Notes under the pieces: model-generated
Databases searched by the model: none
What the model was told of the DNA's origin: nothing
Seen by the model: only the letters and a program-made list of their open reading frames with translations
NCBI GenBank assembly: GCA_018136815.1
Contig: CM030940.1
Span: 2,587,915-2,651,914, forward strand
Source of the DNA: Isochrysis galbana
Taxonomy: Eukaryota; Haptophyta; Isochrysidales; Isochrysidaceae
Length of the DNA stretch: 64,000 nucleotides
Direction: 5' to 3'
Part shown: positions 1 through 10,340 of the stretch, piece after piece
How the letters are laid out: every line of letters begins with the position of its first letter
How positions within the stretch are numbered: position 1 is the stretch's first letter
Position numbers and translations under genes: made by a program

Positions 1-237
1 GCGCCGTCAACCAACCATAAGCCAAGAGGCCCGCCCCCCCTCCCCCTCCCCAACGCCAGACCCAAAGTAGCGCACATGGGTCGACACCCCGAAACCCGAA
101 ACCGATGAAGAAAAAGGAACGAGGGGGGGAGCGGGAAGGAGAGTGGGGATGGGGCAAGGGCGATGTCGGACGGGGACCCCGATAGATGGGAATGCAAGCA
201 GTAGCGTAGCGGTCACCTTCGCAAGAATATTTTTTTC
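1..237 (+). repeat. 3' end of a T-tailed retroelement (variant copy)
   Basis: The segment has the same order of blocks as other retroelement 3' ends in this window: a pyrimidine-rich stretch, AAAGTAGCGCACATGGG, CCGAAACC..GAAGAAAAAGGAACGA, a purine-rich stretch with AAGGGCGATG, and finally CGCAAGAATATTTTTTT at about 220-236. It continues beyond the left edge. It is diverged and carries no coding sequence I can recognise. Assignment rests on block order and the GAATATT plus T-run ending shared with the LINE at 17.6-23.1 kb. Confidence 0.5.
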
Positions 238-468
238 GCTGTAGCCGTAGTGCGCTCTTGATCTTGGGTTTCCGCTCCCTTGTGACGCTTGTTTTGTACG
301 CGCGCTGTTGTGAGTGTCCGATGGGTCGAGCCCGAAATTGGTAACACTACCACTACTTGCGCACGGCGGGCAGACGGGCGAGCACAAACCATTACGTTAA
401 GGCTGGTTGTAAGTCACCATGAGCCATGAGCAGCGCCATCAAGGTGAGACAGAGTAGCTTGCTTGCAG

Positions 469-495
469 CATCATCACCATCACCATCATCATCAC
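469..495. repeat. CAT/CAC trinucleotide microsatellite
   Basis: Nine consecutive CAT or CAC triplets. Short open frames across it would read as poly-histidine, but this is simple sequence between the left-edge repeat and the metalloprotease 3' end, not a gene. Confidence 0.85.
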
Positions 496-669
496 AGGAT
501 TGGGAAAGGTCCATCAACGCGTACAGAATTGTACGATGCAGCCCTCGCTTACCACCTCACCATCACTCACAACAAACGCAAGCCCGCTCCACCAAGAGTG
601 TGTGCATCGGTGAGCTACCACCGTGATGTGCATTTAAAGCGCCAATTTGAGAGTTGAAGCCCCCCTGAG

Positions 670-3600
670 CTAGATACTTGTTTGAAACGCAGACGGCCAC
701 ACCTCCTGCGTCAAGCGCCACGTCGTCCAATCCTCGATTGGTGTCGCACCTGTACCATCGTCGTCATCGAAAGCTGCGACATGAGGATTGCCGAAAACGT
801 GGACGAGCAGTCTAGGCAACGTCAAAATATCGCGCGCCAAGGCAACAACCTCCCCAAAGGTCGTCTCCTCGACAGCTGCTGCAAGGCGCTCATCACGATC
901 AAAGCGGAAGTCCTCCTCCTCAATGGGCCCCCATCGTGTGTGAAAAGCCTCGGAGAGGGTACGGTCGGGCTCAAGCAGACGTGTGGCCAGAGCTGAACGC
1001 GCCAAGGTGAACTCGGAGTCCGTGACGTTTTGGGGCAGCATTTCTGAAATACCGCGCATGTACCCATCAATTGCTCGTTGCAAGTGTGGCGGCGGATAAA
1101 GCTTAGATAGAATCGTGACCTGGAATCCAGCCACAGTGTCTATGCCTCGGCCCGTATCTCGCGCACTCAATGAAACGGCGTAACCGAGTTGCTGGCGAGT
1201 GCGCAATTCGTCGAAGAGTGGCTGCTTGATCAGCCGAAGGAGCAGTCGGAGCTTTGCCTCAACTCGCACGTCAGCGCCGAACTGCCCGCATTGGTAATAA
1301 CACACCACGCCGGAGTTGTTTTCTTCCTCTGAGAGCGGCTTCAACTGCAGTCGCCACGTGCCGACTTGTAGTCGAGTCACGACCGATGACGCCCATTCGC
1401 TACGTTGGAGATGCATAGAGCGAGTCACCCGCATTTCCCGAAGAATGATACTAGCTAGGTCGAGAGCTCCTTCGCAGCTCATGTTGCCAAACGTGAACAG
1501 GCGGGTCCCCAGTCTCGTAATAACGTCCGAGTGAAAGTGTCGAAGAGCTTCCAGTTCCAGCTCCTCCGCAGCAGTGAGGCGTTCAGACACCGGTACGCGC
1601 TGAGGACACAACAAGAGCTCGAGGAAATATGACGCAAGAGTATCTGCGCGCGACTTTGAATGCGAACGCAGGGAGCGCACAAGGGCATCTCGCTTCGCCT
1701 CGAAAAGGGGCTCAAAGCCGCGATCGTCCCATGTAAGGAGAGCCTTGATGAGCACCGCCGCGAGGGCGGGGAGCTTTTGCGAAAACCCCCACAGGAATAA
1801 TTGAAAGCCCAAATTAGTTGGCTGCAAAGACCAACGCATTCCCGCCAAGAAAGCGGGATACAACGCTGTGGCTAGCCTTTGATCAAGCAGCCGAAGCCAC
1901 AGCGTCATTGACGCGGGTGTCCCAAGCATCGTGCACGAAGGCGAACATGAGAAGGCGATCGCAACATGAGCCTTTGGGCGCCCGAATCCTATGTGGGTCT
2001 GATGCCAATGCATGAGCTTGGACGCATCCTGCACCTGCTCTCTTAGGCCAGTGTGGCTATCGTGATGTGAGGCAGTGGCACCAGGATCAATACGCTCCGG
2101 CAAATTTGCGTCGTTCATCGCGCTCTGACTCTTGACCATACGAAAGTCCGTAGGTATGTAGCTGTTTGTCCGCGGCAGACCAAGCTCAACCGGGCCGTCT
2201 TTGTCGGTACGCGGAGACATCCCTATGCGCCGCGCTTCTTCCAGCGTCTTGATAAGGTCACCCGAGAGCGGGGCTTTCGTGTATCCGATACCATAATACG
2301 GCTCAAACATGGAGAAGCCACCGTCGATGAGAGAGATCCCTCGGCTTTTTGCCGGTGGTGCTATAGCGACTGAGTCCGACTCGTCGTCATCATCCGGCAT
2401 TTGTGCGGCAGCGCTAGCCAATGTTCTACTCTCATACAGGACGAGGCTGTTGTTGGGGCTAATCAACTCCAATGTCTCTTTGACCTGCGGCCCCGGAAAG
2501 GAGCCCAACAGCCGACCCCCAGTGAGCACATGCTTTGGGCCGTAAATATGCATCAGGCGGGCCCATTCTTTGGCTGACTCCATTGCCTCGCCGCGTTCGG
2601 AGTAATGGAAGTTGATGGCAGATAGCGATGCGATGTCTTCCCACTGCCGTGATGCCTCCTCACCCTCCCCTGCCGCAATAAGAACACCTACGTACTCATA
2701 CAGTCTGGACAGTACATGGTCGATATGTTCCTCGCCCTTCGGCGTCAGGGAGATGGTGACGCGGAGGGCGCAGAATGTGGGGCAATCGATGTAAGTCGAT
2801 GTGAACACACTCGTTGCCAATCCCTCATATTGCAGTGCAGCAAATAGCGAACCGTCGCCCTCATGCCCGATGAGGTGAGCCAGATACATCGTCACGGGAG
2901 CGTCAGCGGAACGATGTTGTGCACAGGAAACGGGAAGTGGCCAGAGTACCGAAATATTGCGCCTCTCTTTGATTGGGACCAGGCCGACAACAAGGGGCCA
3001 CTGGGTTGCACCATCTGCCCATGGGTGCGGTGCGCTTTCCTGCATCGCCTTTTCTTTTGCTGAATAAACCAAAGCCCGAGCCGCAGACATCGCTGTCAGA
3101 TGCGTATCATCAGTGCTGCTCGCTTCATCTTGGTCCCTGGCCTCACATGCTTCTCTTTCCGCCACCGTGGATGACTGGCTCCCTGTAGCCTCGTGTTCCA
3201 TTGTCGAGGCTTTCGCGTCCCATACTTTCCTAGCTATCGCCTCAAGCTCGTCCAGACTGGCCGCGGAGATGAGACAGAGTGCCATCTTCTCGTGACGATA
3301 GAAAGTCTCGCGGTATGCCCACAACGCCGAGCGCACATCGACTCCTGCCGCAGTCGCGGCATCTGGACCGAGAGTGGTCGAATTCCCAGTCCCAAATTTT
3401 GCCCACGTGTGCACGCCGACATCCTTCTGGCTGACAGTGTGCTGGAGGACCATACGCGCACGCCGGTCATCGTTGATGCGGTTGCGTGAGTCTTCTGCTG
3501 TGACAGCGTTCAATTCTCGCTCTGCCGCGTTCCAATCGAGAAGCGGTTCGCCGATAAAGAACTGCGCGAAGACGTCAAGCACGTCTTCGAAGCCATTGGA

Positions 3601-3948
3601 ATCAACCTCGAAATGGAAGACGGTGTCCTCTGGCGAGGTGGAGGCATTGCACCGGCCGTTGCGCAGTGCGACGACCTTCTTGTAATGCGACTCGGCCGGA
3701 TACTTACGCGAGCCTAGGAAGAGCATGTGCTCGAGGTAGTGCGCAAGCCCAGGAAGCTCTTCGGGTGCCGTACGTGCGCCGGCACCGTGCACGCACATGG
3801 CGGCGGCCGCGCGCTTCTCGCATCGCGCATCGGTCACGAGCAAGACCTGGATGGCCGAGTTTGCGAGCACAATGTGTCGGAAGTTCCGCTCGTCCTCGGA
3901 CGAACGCTGCACGCCGCCGTCGAGCACGAGCCGCGCGCCACCGCTCAT
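670..3948 (-). CDS. M16-family zinc metalloprotease (insulysin/nardilysin type)
   Basis: A 1092-aa protein, close to the usual length of insulin-degrading enzyme (about 1000 aa), in one uninterrupted frame from a genuine ATG. The inverted zinc motif HYLEH is at residues 70-74 (ligands H70 and H74, catalytic E73). The third ligand fits E152 in the block ELNAVTAEDSRN. A middle-domain block, GGFSMFEPYYGIGYTKAPL, and the C-terminal substrate-binding block LRTRQQLGYAV are both present, so the four-domain clam-shell of M16A enzymes looks complete. It should cleave short peptides in the cytosol or an organelle; no clear signal peptide is seen. IDE and nardilysin cannot be separated here; there is no obvious nardilysin acidic insert except a short acidic run near DDDDESDS. 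It is intronless, and its upstream region is extremely G-rich on the coding strand. Confidence 0.93.
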   Translation of the reverse strand: MSGGARLVLDGGVQRSSEDERNFRHIVLANSAIQVLLVTDARCEKRAAAAMCVHGAGARTAPEELPGLAHYLEHMLFLGSRKYPAESHYKKVVALRNGRCNASTSPEDTVFHFEVDSNGFEDVLDVFAQFFIGEPLLDWNAAERELNAVTAEDSRNRINDDRRARMVLQHTVSQKDVGVHTWAKFGTGNSTTLGPDAATAAGVDVRSALWAYRETFYRHEKMALCLISAASLDELEAIARKVWDAKASTMEHEATGSQSSTVAEREACEARDQDEASSTDDTHLTAMSAARALVYSAKEKAMQESAPHPWADGATQWPLVVGLVPIKERRNISVLWPLPVSCAQHRSADAPVTMYLAHLIGHEGDGSLFAALQYEGLATSVFTSTYIDCPTFCALRVTISLTPKGEEHIDHVLSRLYEYVGVLIAAGEGEEASRQWEDIASLSAINFHYSERGEAMESAKEWARLMHIYGPKHVLTGGRLLGSFPGPQVKETLELISPNNSLVLYESRTLASAAAQMPDDDDESDSVAIAPPAKSRGISLIDGGFSMFEPYYGIGYTKAPLSGDLIKTLEEARRIGMSPRTDKDGPVELGLPRTNSYIPTDFRMVKSQSAMNDANLPERIDPGATASHHDSHTGLREQVQDASKLMHWHQTHIGFGRPKAHVAIAFSCSPSCTMLGTPASMTLWLRLLDQRLATALYPAFLAGMRWSLQPTNLGFQLFLWGFSQKLPALAAVLIKALLTWDDRGFEPLFEAKRDALVRSLRSHSKSRADTLASYFLELLLCPQRVPVSERLTAAEELELEALRHFHSDVITRLGTRLFTFGNMSCEGALDLASIILREMRVTRSMHLQRSEWASSVVTRLQVGTWRLQLKPLSEEENNSGVVCYYQCGQFGADVRVEAKLRLLLRLIKQPLFDELRTRQQLGYAVSLSARDTGRGIDTVAGFQVTILSKLYPPPHLQRAIDGYMRGISEMLPQNVTDSEFTLARSALATRLLEPDRTLSEAFHTRWGPIEEEDFRFDRDERLAAAVEETTFGEVVALARDILTLPRLLVHVFGNPHVAAFDDDDGTGATPIEDWTTWRLTQEVWPSAFQTSI

Positions 3949-3962
3949 CCTTTTCCCGCCCG

Positions 3963-4108
3963 TCCGCCCCCCCTCCCCCCCCCCCCCCCCCGCCCGTCCG
4001 CCCCCCTCCCCCCCCCCCCCCCCGCCCGTCCGCCCCCCTCCCCCCCCCCCCCCCCGCCCCCCCCCCGCCGGTCGTTTCCCGTCGTCGTCGTCGTCGTCGT
4101 CGTCGGCT
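3963..4108. repeat. C-rich minisatellite plus CGT microsatellite upstream of the M16 gene
   Basis: Three imperfect units of about 45 bp, each CGCCCGTCCGCCCCCC followed by runs of 10-17 C, then CGTCGTCGT repeats (about 4081-4105) and CT repeats. It begins about 15 bp upstream of the metalloprotease ATG at 3948, so the 5' leader of that minus-strand gene would be a run of G tracts able to form G-quadruplexes. Confidence 0.85.
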
Positions 4109-4310
4109 CTCTCTCTCTCCCTCCTTCCCTCCCTCCCCCTCCCTACTCGGACACCTTCCCCTCGAACTCACACATGTGCCTCAGACTCAGAACCTTGGTT
4201 CCCAGAGCCCAGATGTGCCCCAACCTTGCCCCAAAACCCAGAATTGTACCACAGTTGGTACTGAAGGTCATGGGGAACCAGGACTTCGACTTTGCGCTCG
4301 TTCTCCAGCT

Positions 4311-4518
4311 CTATTGCGGCTGTTTGTCCAGGCATTGGAGGCGGGGGCGCACGTCGGCGGACTGCCCGTCAAGTGGGGCTGAGGCCTGCATACCCTTTGG
4401 CTTCAGCGGCTTGCGTCGTGGCGGCAGTGGGTTGGGAGGGGGGCAAGGGCGGAACGGGGAGCGCGTCGGCGCGCGCTCCATCGCCGCACTAGTAAACCCA
4501 TAACAAAAGTTGTGGGTT
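4311..4518 (-). mobile_element. Retroelement 5'-end unit: hairpin plus MERAP leader ORF
   Basis: Reading leftward, an imperfect hairpin (arms 4495-4504 and 4509-4518, one mismatch) is followed by ATGGAGCGCGCGCC at about 4479, opening a Pro/Arg-rich frame starting MERAPTRS that stops near 4311. The same arrangement of hairpin, short spacer and ATGGAGCGCGC occurs at 14.4, 33.6, 39.2 and 57.5 kb. I interpret it as the 5' end of a non-LTR element, truncated here. The frame has no recognised domain. Confidence 0.5.
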
Positions 4519-5661
4519 GTCCCCATATCTAGAGGATCGTCTCACCAATCACTGTCAAGTTCCATCTGGGTGCGATTTGCGCGCCTGTTAAGCGCGACTC
4601 CCATTCACGCAAGCTCCCGAGCCCCGTGTGCGCATGTGCGCATCTCTTTGCTTTGCTGCGCCCAGCCCGCCATGGGTATAGTATATTGCCTGCCGGCCAG
4701 CAGCTTGCGCTTCCGCAAACACGATGATCTATGTACGTGAACAATGGTTTACATGGATTAGGGTGGTCAAGGATCATAGTTGCGCGCCCAACCATCGGTA
4801 TTGCCACAACGCCTTCATCTACGTGCCCGTCTTTCCCCAACTTGGAGAGTTCGGCTGATGCTATTCTGGGATGCCTGACGACATGCTCGCGAAGTCCTTG
4901 GCGTCATGGTACAGGTGTAGAGGCGTATCGGTAGCATGTTCGTATTTTGCCTGCGATCGTCTTTGCCCACGAACATCGCCGACGCACGTCGCGTATTCCC
5001 ACGCCGATTGAGACGCTGCGGCGATGAGCTAAAGAACAAATCAAAGAAGAAAACGAACACAAACCGGAGAGGTGACGCAAATTGTCGCAACACAAACACA
5101 AACACAAGGAGGAGAGGTGGCGCCCATAGTCACACGCAAACAAAATGTTGGCACATGTGCAGGCAGCAAACGGCCAATCAAATCTCGTATCAAGCGGCCT
5201 CCGTCACCAGCCGTCAGAAGGCATTCAAAAGGTTTTGCTGATAGCAAGTCTGCATAGCATTGGAACGTTGACTCAGCACACAAAATACGGTTGGAACGCA
5301 TGAGAACCTCATGCACAACGAGTGCACAGCGTGGCACGTCAGATTGGTTCAGCTCTCGGAGTGTCGATTGTAAGAATTCGACCAATACGGCCTGCCGGTG
5401 GTGACATCTTGGTACATGGTGTTGTTAAAAGTCCAAGAGAAGGTGTTGGCCGCGAATGGAATGCGTCAAAGCTGAGGCCTTAGGCGGGGTAGCTGATTTC
5501 CGAGCTAAAGAAATAGCGTGCCCTTGACGCACAGCATAAGGTGTCAAACTCATCCGGAAACGGAGGACGAAGGTTGCCCCGAAAGACGGAGGTCGTCAAC
5601 GTCTTGGGAGCGTGCCCAATGGAACATAGCTCTCCACTTACAAGGCGAGGAAGAACAAGCT
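4519..5661. other. Intergenic, no supported gene
   Basis: About 1.1 kb between the 5'-end unit and the membrane-protein gene. Two short minus-strand open frames (5480-5665 and 5041-5385) have gene-like amino-acid composition but lack an ATG, have no recognisable domain and do not connect by obvious splice sites. They may be decayed coding sequence or untranslated tail of the upstream gene. A block of AACACAAAC-type repeats lies near 5050-5105. Confidence 0.5.
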
Positions 5662-8373
5662 TCAACGCGGCGCCAGATTGACGGCTAGGTTGCGGAGAGC
5701 TTGGAAAGGAGCTGAGAACTTATTCATCAAGCCACGTGCCTGGGCCAGGGCCCCGTTCAGGAGTCCCTTGGGCTCCTGCGGCTCCGATTGCCAAAAGGAG
5801 AGTTGGTTGTTGTTCCCAGGCTCATCATATCCTTTCAGGCTACCGCCACCGAAGAAGCGGTCGTATGGCCGCTGCACATCAATCGATCGTACGCGGGGCG
5901 GAAGGAAGGAGACGCAACAGCAACCTGAAGCTTTCCCATCGAAGTGGCCCTCGACCTTGACGCAGCAGCAGCCGACGGCGTGGGCTCCGGCAGCCACGTT
6001 GCCGCAGCAAAGCATACAAAGGATAACCGACATAGCCACGCCAAAGACGAGAAGGCCCGCGGTGGCCACTGCAAGCACAATGCCGACTTGGCGCGCTGCT
6101 TCTCGACGCAAACGTGGCACATGCGCGCTCAACAACAGTGGAATGTCGTGAGCAAGTCCCCGATGAAGCGGCTGCGTACTCACCGGTAAATTGGCAAACC
6201 CTGGCGCAGAGAAATTTTTGCTGGCAACTCCGACAAGTCCTGCGACATCACGAGAGGTGCCAAAGCACAGCGATGCCGTGATGCGAGATACCGCCGCACG
6301 CGCCGCTATGTCCATCGTGTCGGCAAGCTCGGCATCGTCCATCTCCTCTCGAAGTGATTGATCGTGGATATGCGCACGAGACAGCTCGAAGTGTCCGTCA
6401 CACGCTTCGGCGCCACTAATATTCGCAGCCACGGTCCCCGGCAAGAGAGGGGAACCCACATCGGCTGGCGAACCATTGGGCTGCACGTCGAGTGCGACGA
6501 GCAGTGAAAGCGAGCCAAACGCATCGTACGCAATCCGTCTAGGCGGCTCGGAAGCCTCGGTCCCTGAGCTCCATGCCCAGACAGAAAGCATCGATTGATG
6601 CCCGGTGACTGCAACCCTCGCCTCTCCGTTAGTTTTCAATCCGTGGAGATGTATAAAGAGCAAATCAGGCATTAGCTGGAAGGGTGAAGCGCCCTCGCGC
6701 CAGCAAACTCGCACGTCGCGATCGCCTTCTGAGTAAGAAAGTAGACGTTCCAAGGACAGCAGTACCTCGCCCCTACTCGTGCCGCTGATCGCATTGGAGT
6801 AGGTATGCGAGGAGGCGGGCGATGGGAACGGCTGAAGTGCAACACCATCGTTCACAACATCAAACAATGTCGGCCGCATCCACAGTGGAGGCAGCATGCA
6901 CCTTTCGCGCAAAAAATTGCAATGAAAAGGAACGGTTTCGTCGGCTGAGAGGGCATCTGAGTGTATGGGGCAAGGTGCCAGTTCTTTGTAGCGCAACGTT
7001 TCCAGTGTGGTGCTAGTGGCCATGCCGACAAAGTAGATGACCACGATCCCAATGGCAGACGCGGCGATGGTGTTGATCAGAGTGATGCCGTTACGCCCCT
7101 CGAAAGGTGACATGCACGACCGAATCCTACGGCGCAGGCGCGTGCGCTCCAGCGCACCCTCATACGATACATCCGGCCGGCTTCGCAGCACGTCGAGCAA
7201 AAAGACAAGGCTGATCAAAAGCCCAAGAGCGACACCAAAACGGCTGCCCCATGTCCAGCCTACTTGCATTGGTCGTTGGGTCCAGCCATCGGTGTCTCCA
7301 GCAGTTGTTTCCAGCTCCCCGTCGTGTGCCTCGACAGACAGCGCGTGTGCGAAAGATGGCGATGCATCAGAGGCGGCGCCGCTGGCAACAGCCCCAATCA
7401 CACCAAAGAGTATGGTGGACATCGGGATCCACATGGTGATGCGCAACCAGTCGCGGACCGCCACACCATGAATGTGCCTATCCAGGTCGACGAGCAGTTT
7501 CGACAGCAGCTTTGCGCGATAGTGGAGTCCAATGCCGCCCAAACCCCCTAGAATTAGGCCTACAGTGAAGCCGCAAATGATCGCACCGAGGCGAGTAGAT
7601 GCAGTGCACTGGTTCTGAGCCCGTTTCCCAAGTGGCAAAGCGGAGGAATTGAAACCATTCATCACATCATGCGCGCCACCCGTAGCGCCACACTGTCCGA
7701 TTGAGATCGCCAGGCCCACGAAACATCCACAAGCAGCAGATGTCGCGAGCATTATGCCAAGCCGACGTCTCGTCTGAGGGGGCATCTCGGAAATAGCACC
7801 TTGAAAGGTCTCCATCACATTTTTGGGACTGGAGTGAGCAGCACCACGCGCGTCGGAATTCGACCTCGGCTGTGATGGGTCCAGCAGCGACACCGATTGT
7901 GACTCGTTGCTCTGCGGCAAGAAGCCTCCCCGATCACGCGTTGGCACTTTGCTCCCCTCCTCGAGAATGATCGATGCCATTGGGTCTTTCGCAAGAAGCA
8001 CAGCCTGTGCTCCGTCGCCACCCATATCAATGGCGACCGTGCCCTTGTCGGACGGACGGTGTAGAACGAGCGAAGCAAGGCTCCATGCGCTGCCTTCGAG
8101 CGCGCCATGGAACGGCTCACCCTCGAACGCCACGGTCACGTGGTCGTTGTCAAAGAGGTCCTCGAATTGGACAGTTGAGCCATCGGGCAAGTAGAGCCTT
8201 GCGCAGTCAAAGCCCTCAGCGGGCGGGCGCTTGGGCAAGCCGAAGGCGTGACGCGCGAGACGTAGCAGCTCGTCGAGATCGGCCTCCGCTGGCAACACAG
8301 CTGCCACAGGCGCCTCATCCTCCTCGTTTGCAAGGAGGAACAGACGGAGCGGCTCCGTCCTTCCGCCCGCCAT
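5662..8373 (-). CDS. Unrecognised polytopic membrane protein with N-terminal ubiquitin-like/DCX-like domain
   Basis: A 903-aa protein from the ATG at 8373 (MAGGRTEPLRLFLLANEE); an upstream in-frame extension has only non-ATG starts. Residues about 8-85 alternate beta-like segments (LRLFLLANE, CARLYLPDGSTVQFEDLF, HVTVAFEGE) and resemble a ubiquitin-fold or doublecortin-like domain. Around residues 200-450 there are four to five hydrophobic segments (LGIMLATSAACGCFVGLAI, LGAIICGFTVGLILGGLGG, MWIPMSTILFGVIGAVAS and others). A long, probably lumenal or extracellular region follows, then a last helix ending in a Cys-rich stretch (LCMLCC, CCCVKVEGH, GCCCV) that may be palmitoylated or bind metal, and a hydrophilic tail. 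I do not recognise the family and assign no function. It is intronless. Confidence 0.8.
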   Translation of the reverse strand: MAGGRTEPLRLFLLANEEDEAPVAAVLPAEADLDELLRLARHAFGLPKRPPAEGFDCARLYLPDGSTVQFEDLFDNDHVTVAFEGEPFHGALEGSAWSLASLVLHRPSDKGTVAIDMGGDGAQAVLLAKDPMASIILEEGSKVPTRDRGGFLPQSNESQSVSLLDPSQPRSNSDARGAAHSSPKNVMETFQGAISEMPPQTRRRLGIMLATSAACGCFVGLAISIGQCGATGGAHDVMNGFNSSALPLGKRAQNQCTASTRLGAIICGFTVGLILGGLGGIGLHYRAKLLSKLLVDLDRHIHGVAVRDWLRITMWIPMSTILFGVIGAVASGAASDASPSFAHALSVEAHDGELETTAGDTDGWTQRPMQVGWTWGSRFGVALGLLISLVFLLDVLRSRPDVSYEGALERTRLRRRIRSCMSPFEGRNGITLINTIAASAIGIVVIYFVGMATSTTLETLRYKELAPCPIHSDALSADETVPFHCNFLRERCMLPPLWMRPTLFDVVNDGVALQPFPSPASSHTYSNAISGTSRGEVLLSLERLLSYSEGDRDVRVCWREGASPFQLMPDLLFIHLHGLKTNGEARVAVTGHQSMLSVWAWSSGTEASEPPRRIAYDAFGSLSLLVALDVQPNGSPADVGSPLLPGTVAANISGAEACDGHFELSRAHIHDQSLREEMDDAELADTMDIAARAAVSRITASLCFGTSRDVAGLVGVASKNFSAPGFANLPVSTQPLHRGLAHDIPLLLSAHVPRLRREAARQVGIVLAVATAGLLVFGVAMSVILCMLCCGNVAAGAHAVGCCCVKVEGHFDGKASGCCCVSFLPPRVRSIDVQRPYDRFFGGGSLKGYDEPGNNNQLSFWQSEPQEPKGLLNGALAQARGLMNKFSAPFQALRNLAVNLAPR

Positions 8374-8509
8374 TGAGCACCGCCTGTCGCCGCCGCCTCT
8401 CTTTCTCTTTAACTTTTTACAGTCGGCCAGCTCAACAATATCAATGCATTTGCTTTTAGTAGTACAAATGTACAAATATTAGGTCGGTCAAACAGGGGCT
8501 TTTTAACTA

Positions 8510-9298
8510 CTAGCTACAAGTAAGGGTCGGGCTGCATTTGTTGACCGTGGCGCGATGCCCAGTAAAAACCTCCAGGGGGGGCCACCTACCACCACGTGAA
8601 TCTTCGCCAAGAAATGGAAATGGTGCGATTCGCCCTCCCCCCCCCCTCTCCCCTCTCCCCCCCTCCGGCGACATGGAAAAGAGGCGGTCCCAAGAGGCTA
8701 GGACCGCCTCTCGCTCGGTGGCATCGGCCGCAAGGCTGGGATCGATGGGGTGGCGAGGGGTGATGGGGTTCGGAAGCGAGCGGAGGCCCGCGGCGGTGGG
8801 AGGCGGTCGGGGATCGGGAGCAGGCGGGACGGGGGGAAACGGGGTATCGGGCACGTAATCGGATGGCGGAATGGGGGGCGGCGAAACGGAGGCCGGAGCG
8901 GCCAGCCAGGGTTGGGACCATGAGAATGGAGCCGGTGAAGGGATGGCCGGAGGCATTGCCTCCGCAGCAGCCGGTGGAGAGGCGGTGGCTTGAGGCGAGG
9001 CAGCGCCTGTCTGTAGAAGGTTGAGAATGGTGTTGAAAGTTGAGCTTACCTCCCGCCGGAAATCTTCTTGGCGTTGGGCGGCTTGCATCGTCGAATTTTC
9101 GAGATGACGCACGAGGCCTCGGAGATTATCGATCTCCAATTGTGGATCGATGGCGCGGGCGGCCGCAGCCGGTGGCGAAGCGGCGGAATTTTGACGGCCA
9201 TGCCAATATCCCGATCGGGGTGGCGGGACGTATTCTTCGTAAGGTGGGGACGAACATCGAGGGGAGGGGCCCCCTCCCCCAGTATCAGATAGTATCAC
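8510..9298 (-). CDS. Pro/Gly-rich open frame with short coiled coil (hypothetical, possibly element-derived)
   Basis: A 262-codon open frame with no ATG near its 5' end (it opens with GTG), so it is either an exon or an element remnant. The N-terminal third contains a coiled-coil-like stretch (PQLEIDNLRGLVRHLENS, then AQRQEDFRREVSSTFNTILNLL). The rest is low-complexity Pro/Ala/Gly with SPPPIPPS-type tracts and ends in a basic, Gly-rich segment. A gag/ORF1-like origin is possible because of the coiled coil and the surrounding repeats, but no zinc knuckle or RRM is visible. Low confidence that it is expressed. Confidence 0.25.
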   Translation of the reverse strand: MILSDTGGGGPSPRCSSPPYEEYVPPPRSGYWHGRQNSAASPPAAAARAIDPQLEIDNLRGLVRHLENSTMQAAQRQEDFRREVSSTFNTILNLLQTGAASPQATASPPAAAEAMPPAIPSPAPFSWSQPWLAAPASVSPPPIPPSDYVPDTPFPPVPPAPDPRPPPTAAGLRSLPNPITPRHPIDPSLAADATEREAVLASWDRLFSMSPEGGRGERGGGGRIAPFPFLGEDSRGGRWPPLEVFTGHRATVNKCSPTLTCS

Positions 9299-9299
9299 T

Positions 9300-10340
9300 C
9301 GGACACCTGGCTCGTGGCTCGTCAGGCATGGCGGGACTCCGGGACTGAAACGTTGCGTCCAATTAGCTAGTGGCTAGTGGGGTTGGCTAGGATATATATA
9401 TAGGATATAGATATAATATATAATATTATTTATTATTTATCACCACCCCTGGAGGGGATTTGGGGCCTTAGAGGGGGGGCGCGAGGCACCACCCCATGCT
9501 GAACTAAGTATAAACTTAGTTGGTAGTTGTACCTCGAGCGCTCGAGCGACCAAGGCGAGCTCCCGGGCGCACGAAGTGAATCGCCCACAAAGCCCAGCAC
9601 GTGCCCACGTACCCATAGGGGAAATCGAATGGCAGGACCCCCACAAAGCGGTGACCCAAGTCATTCTGCCACCTAAAAACACACCAAAAGGCTCGCGCCC
9701 ACCCCTAGCCCCTAGCGCACTAGGCCCAAAGTTCGGCACATGGCACATGGGCCGACCCCCCGAAACCGAATAAGTATAAAGGATAACAGGACGGGGGGGG
9801 GGGGCAGTTGAGCCCCTGGCGCTAACCTAGCCGCGGGCGCCTCCAATTTTCAATTATGTTCAATATTGAAGAAAAGCTGTCGCTTTGACTTTGACCCAAC
9901 GATCATAGAGCACTATACAAAGGCCAATGCTGAGCTCACCTCGTCTCCCGCTGTCGCAGTCGAGTGAGAGTTGGGGACGCGTGGAGACTTGACGCTACCC
10001 CACTAGAGAAGCAAATAAGTCCAACCCAAGGGCGACCTAGCGGCGGCGACTCAACAACTCTCGCCGTGGCAGTCCTATCAACCAACCCGAAACAGTGTAT
10101 TGCGGTCCTCTCAACCAACCCGGAATGGCGTACTTAAGCACGAGCATTTTGCAGCTATGGCATATGGCAACATTCAATCAGCCAATTGAGCTCGCCTAGA
10201 ACAGAGAGCTAGAGGGAGGAGCATCATGTTCAAGGTTCCGTGTAGCGTACACGACAACGTGCAGATGTTGGCCTCTGCTCTCGATGGAACACTCGTAGAG
10301 AAGAATGTATTCCCATCCATGAGGTTGCATCACCTCCACT
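9300..10340. other. Repeat-rich intergenic region
   Basis: It contains an AT-rich microsatellite (about 9390-9440), a near-palindromic hairpin at 9503-9520 shared with 58445-58462, the palindrome CTCGAGCGCTCGAG near 9532, a diverged retroelement-like block at about 9700-9810 (ACTAGGCCCAAAGTTCGG, CCGAAACCGAA) ending in a G run at about 9793-9806, and the direct repeat TCAACCAACCCG near 10080 and 10110. No gene is supported. Confidence 0.6.
9503..9520 (-). repeat. Hairpin ACTAAGT-ATAA-ACTTAGT, probable element 5' end
   Basis: Perfect 7-bp arms with a 4-nt loop. On the minus strand an ATGGGG follows five nucleotides after the hairpin, as at the second copy (58445-58462), where the same hairpin is the 5' boundary of an element with a target-site duplication. 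Only about 50-60 bp around the hairpin are similar in the two loci. Confidence 0.55.

Noticed and set aside
463-657. Poly-histidine small protein
   Set aside because: The His run is only the translation of a CAT/CAC microsatellite; no domain or context supports a gene.
3666-4503. Long proline/arginine-rich plus-strand frames over the M16 gene start
   Set aside because: They are translations of the C-rich minisatellite and of the antisense strand of the protease.
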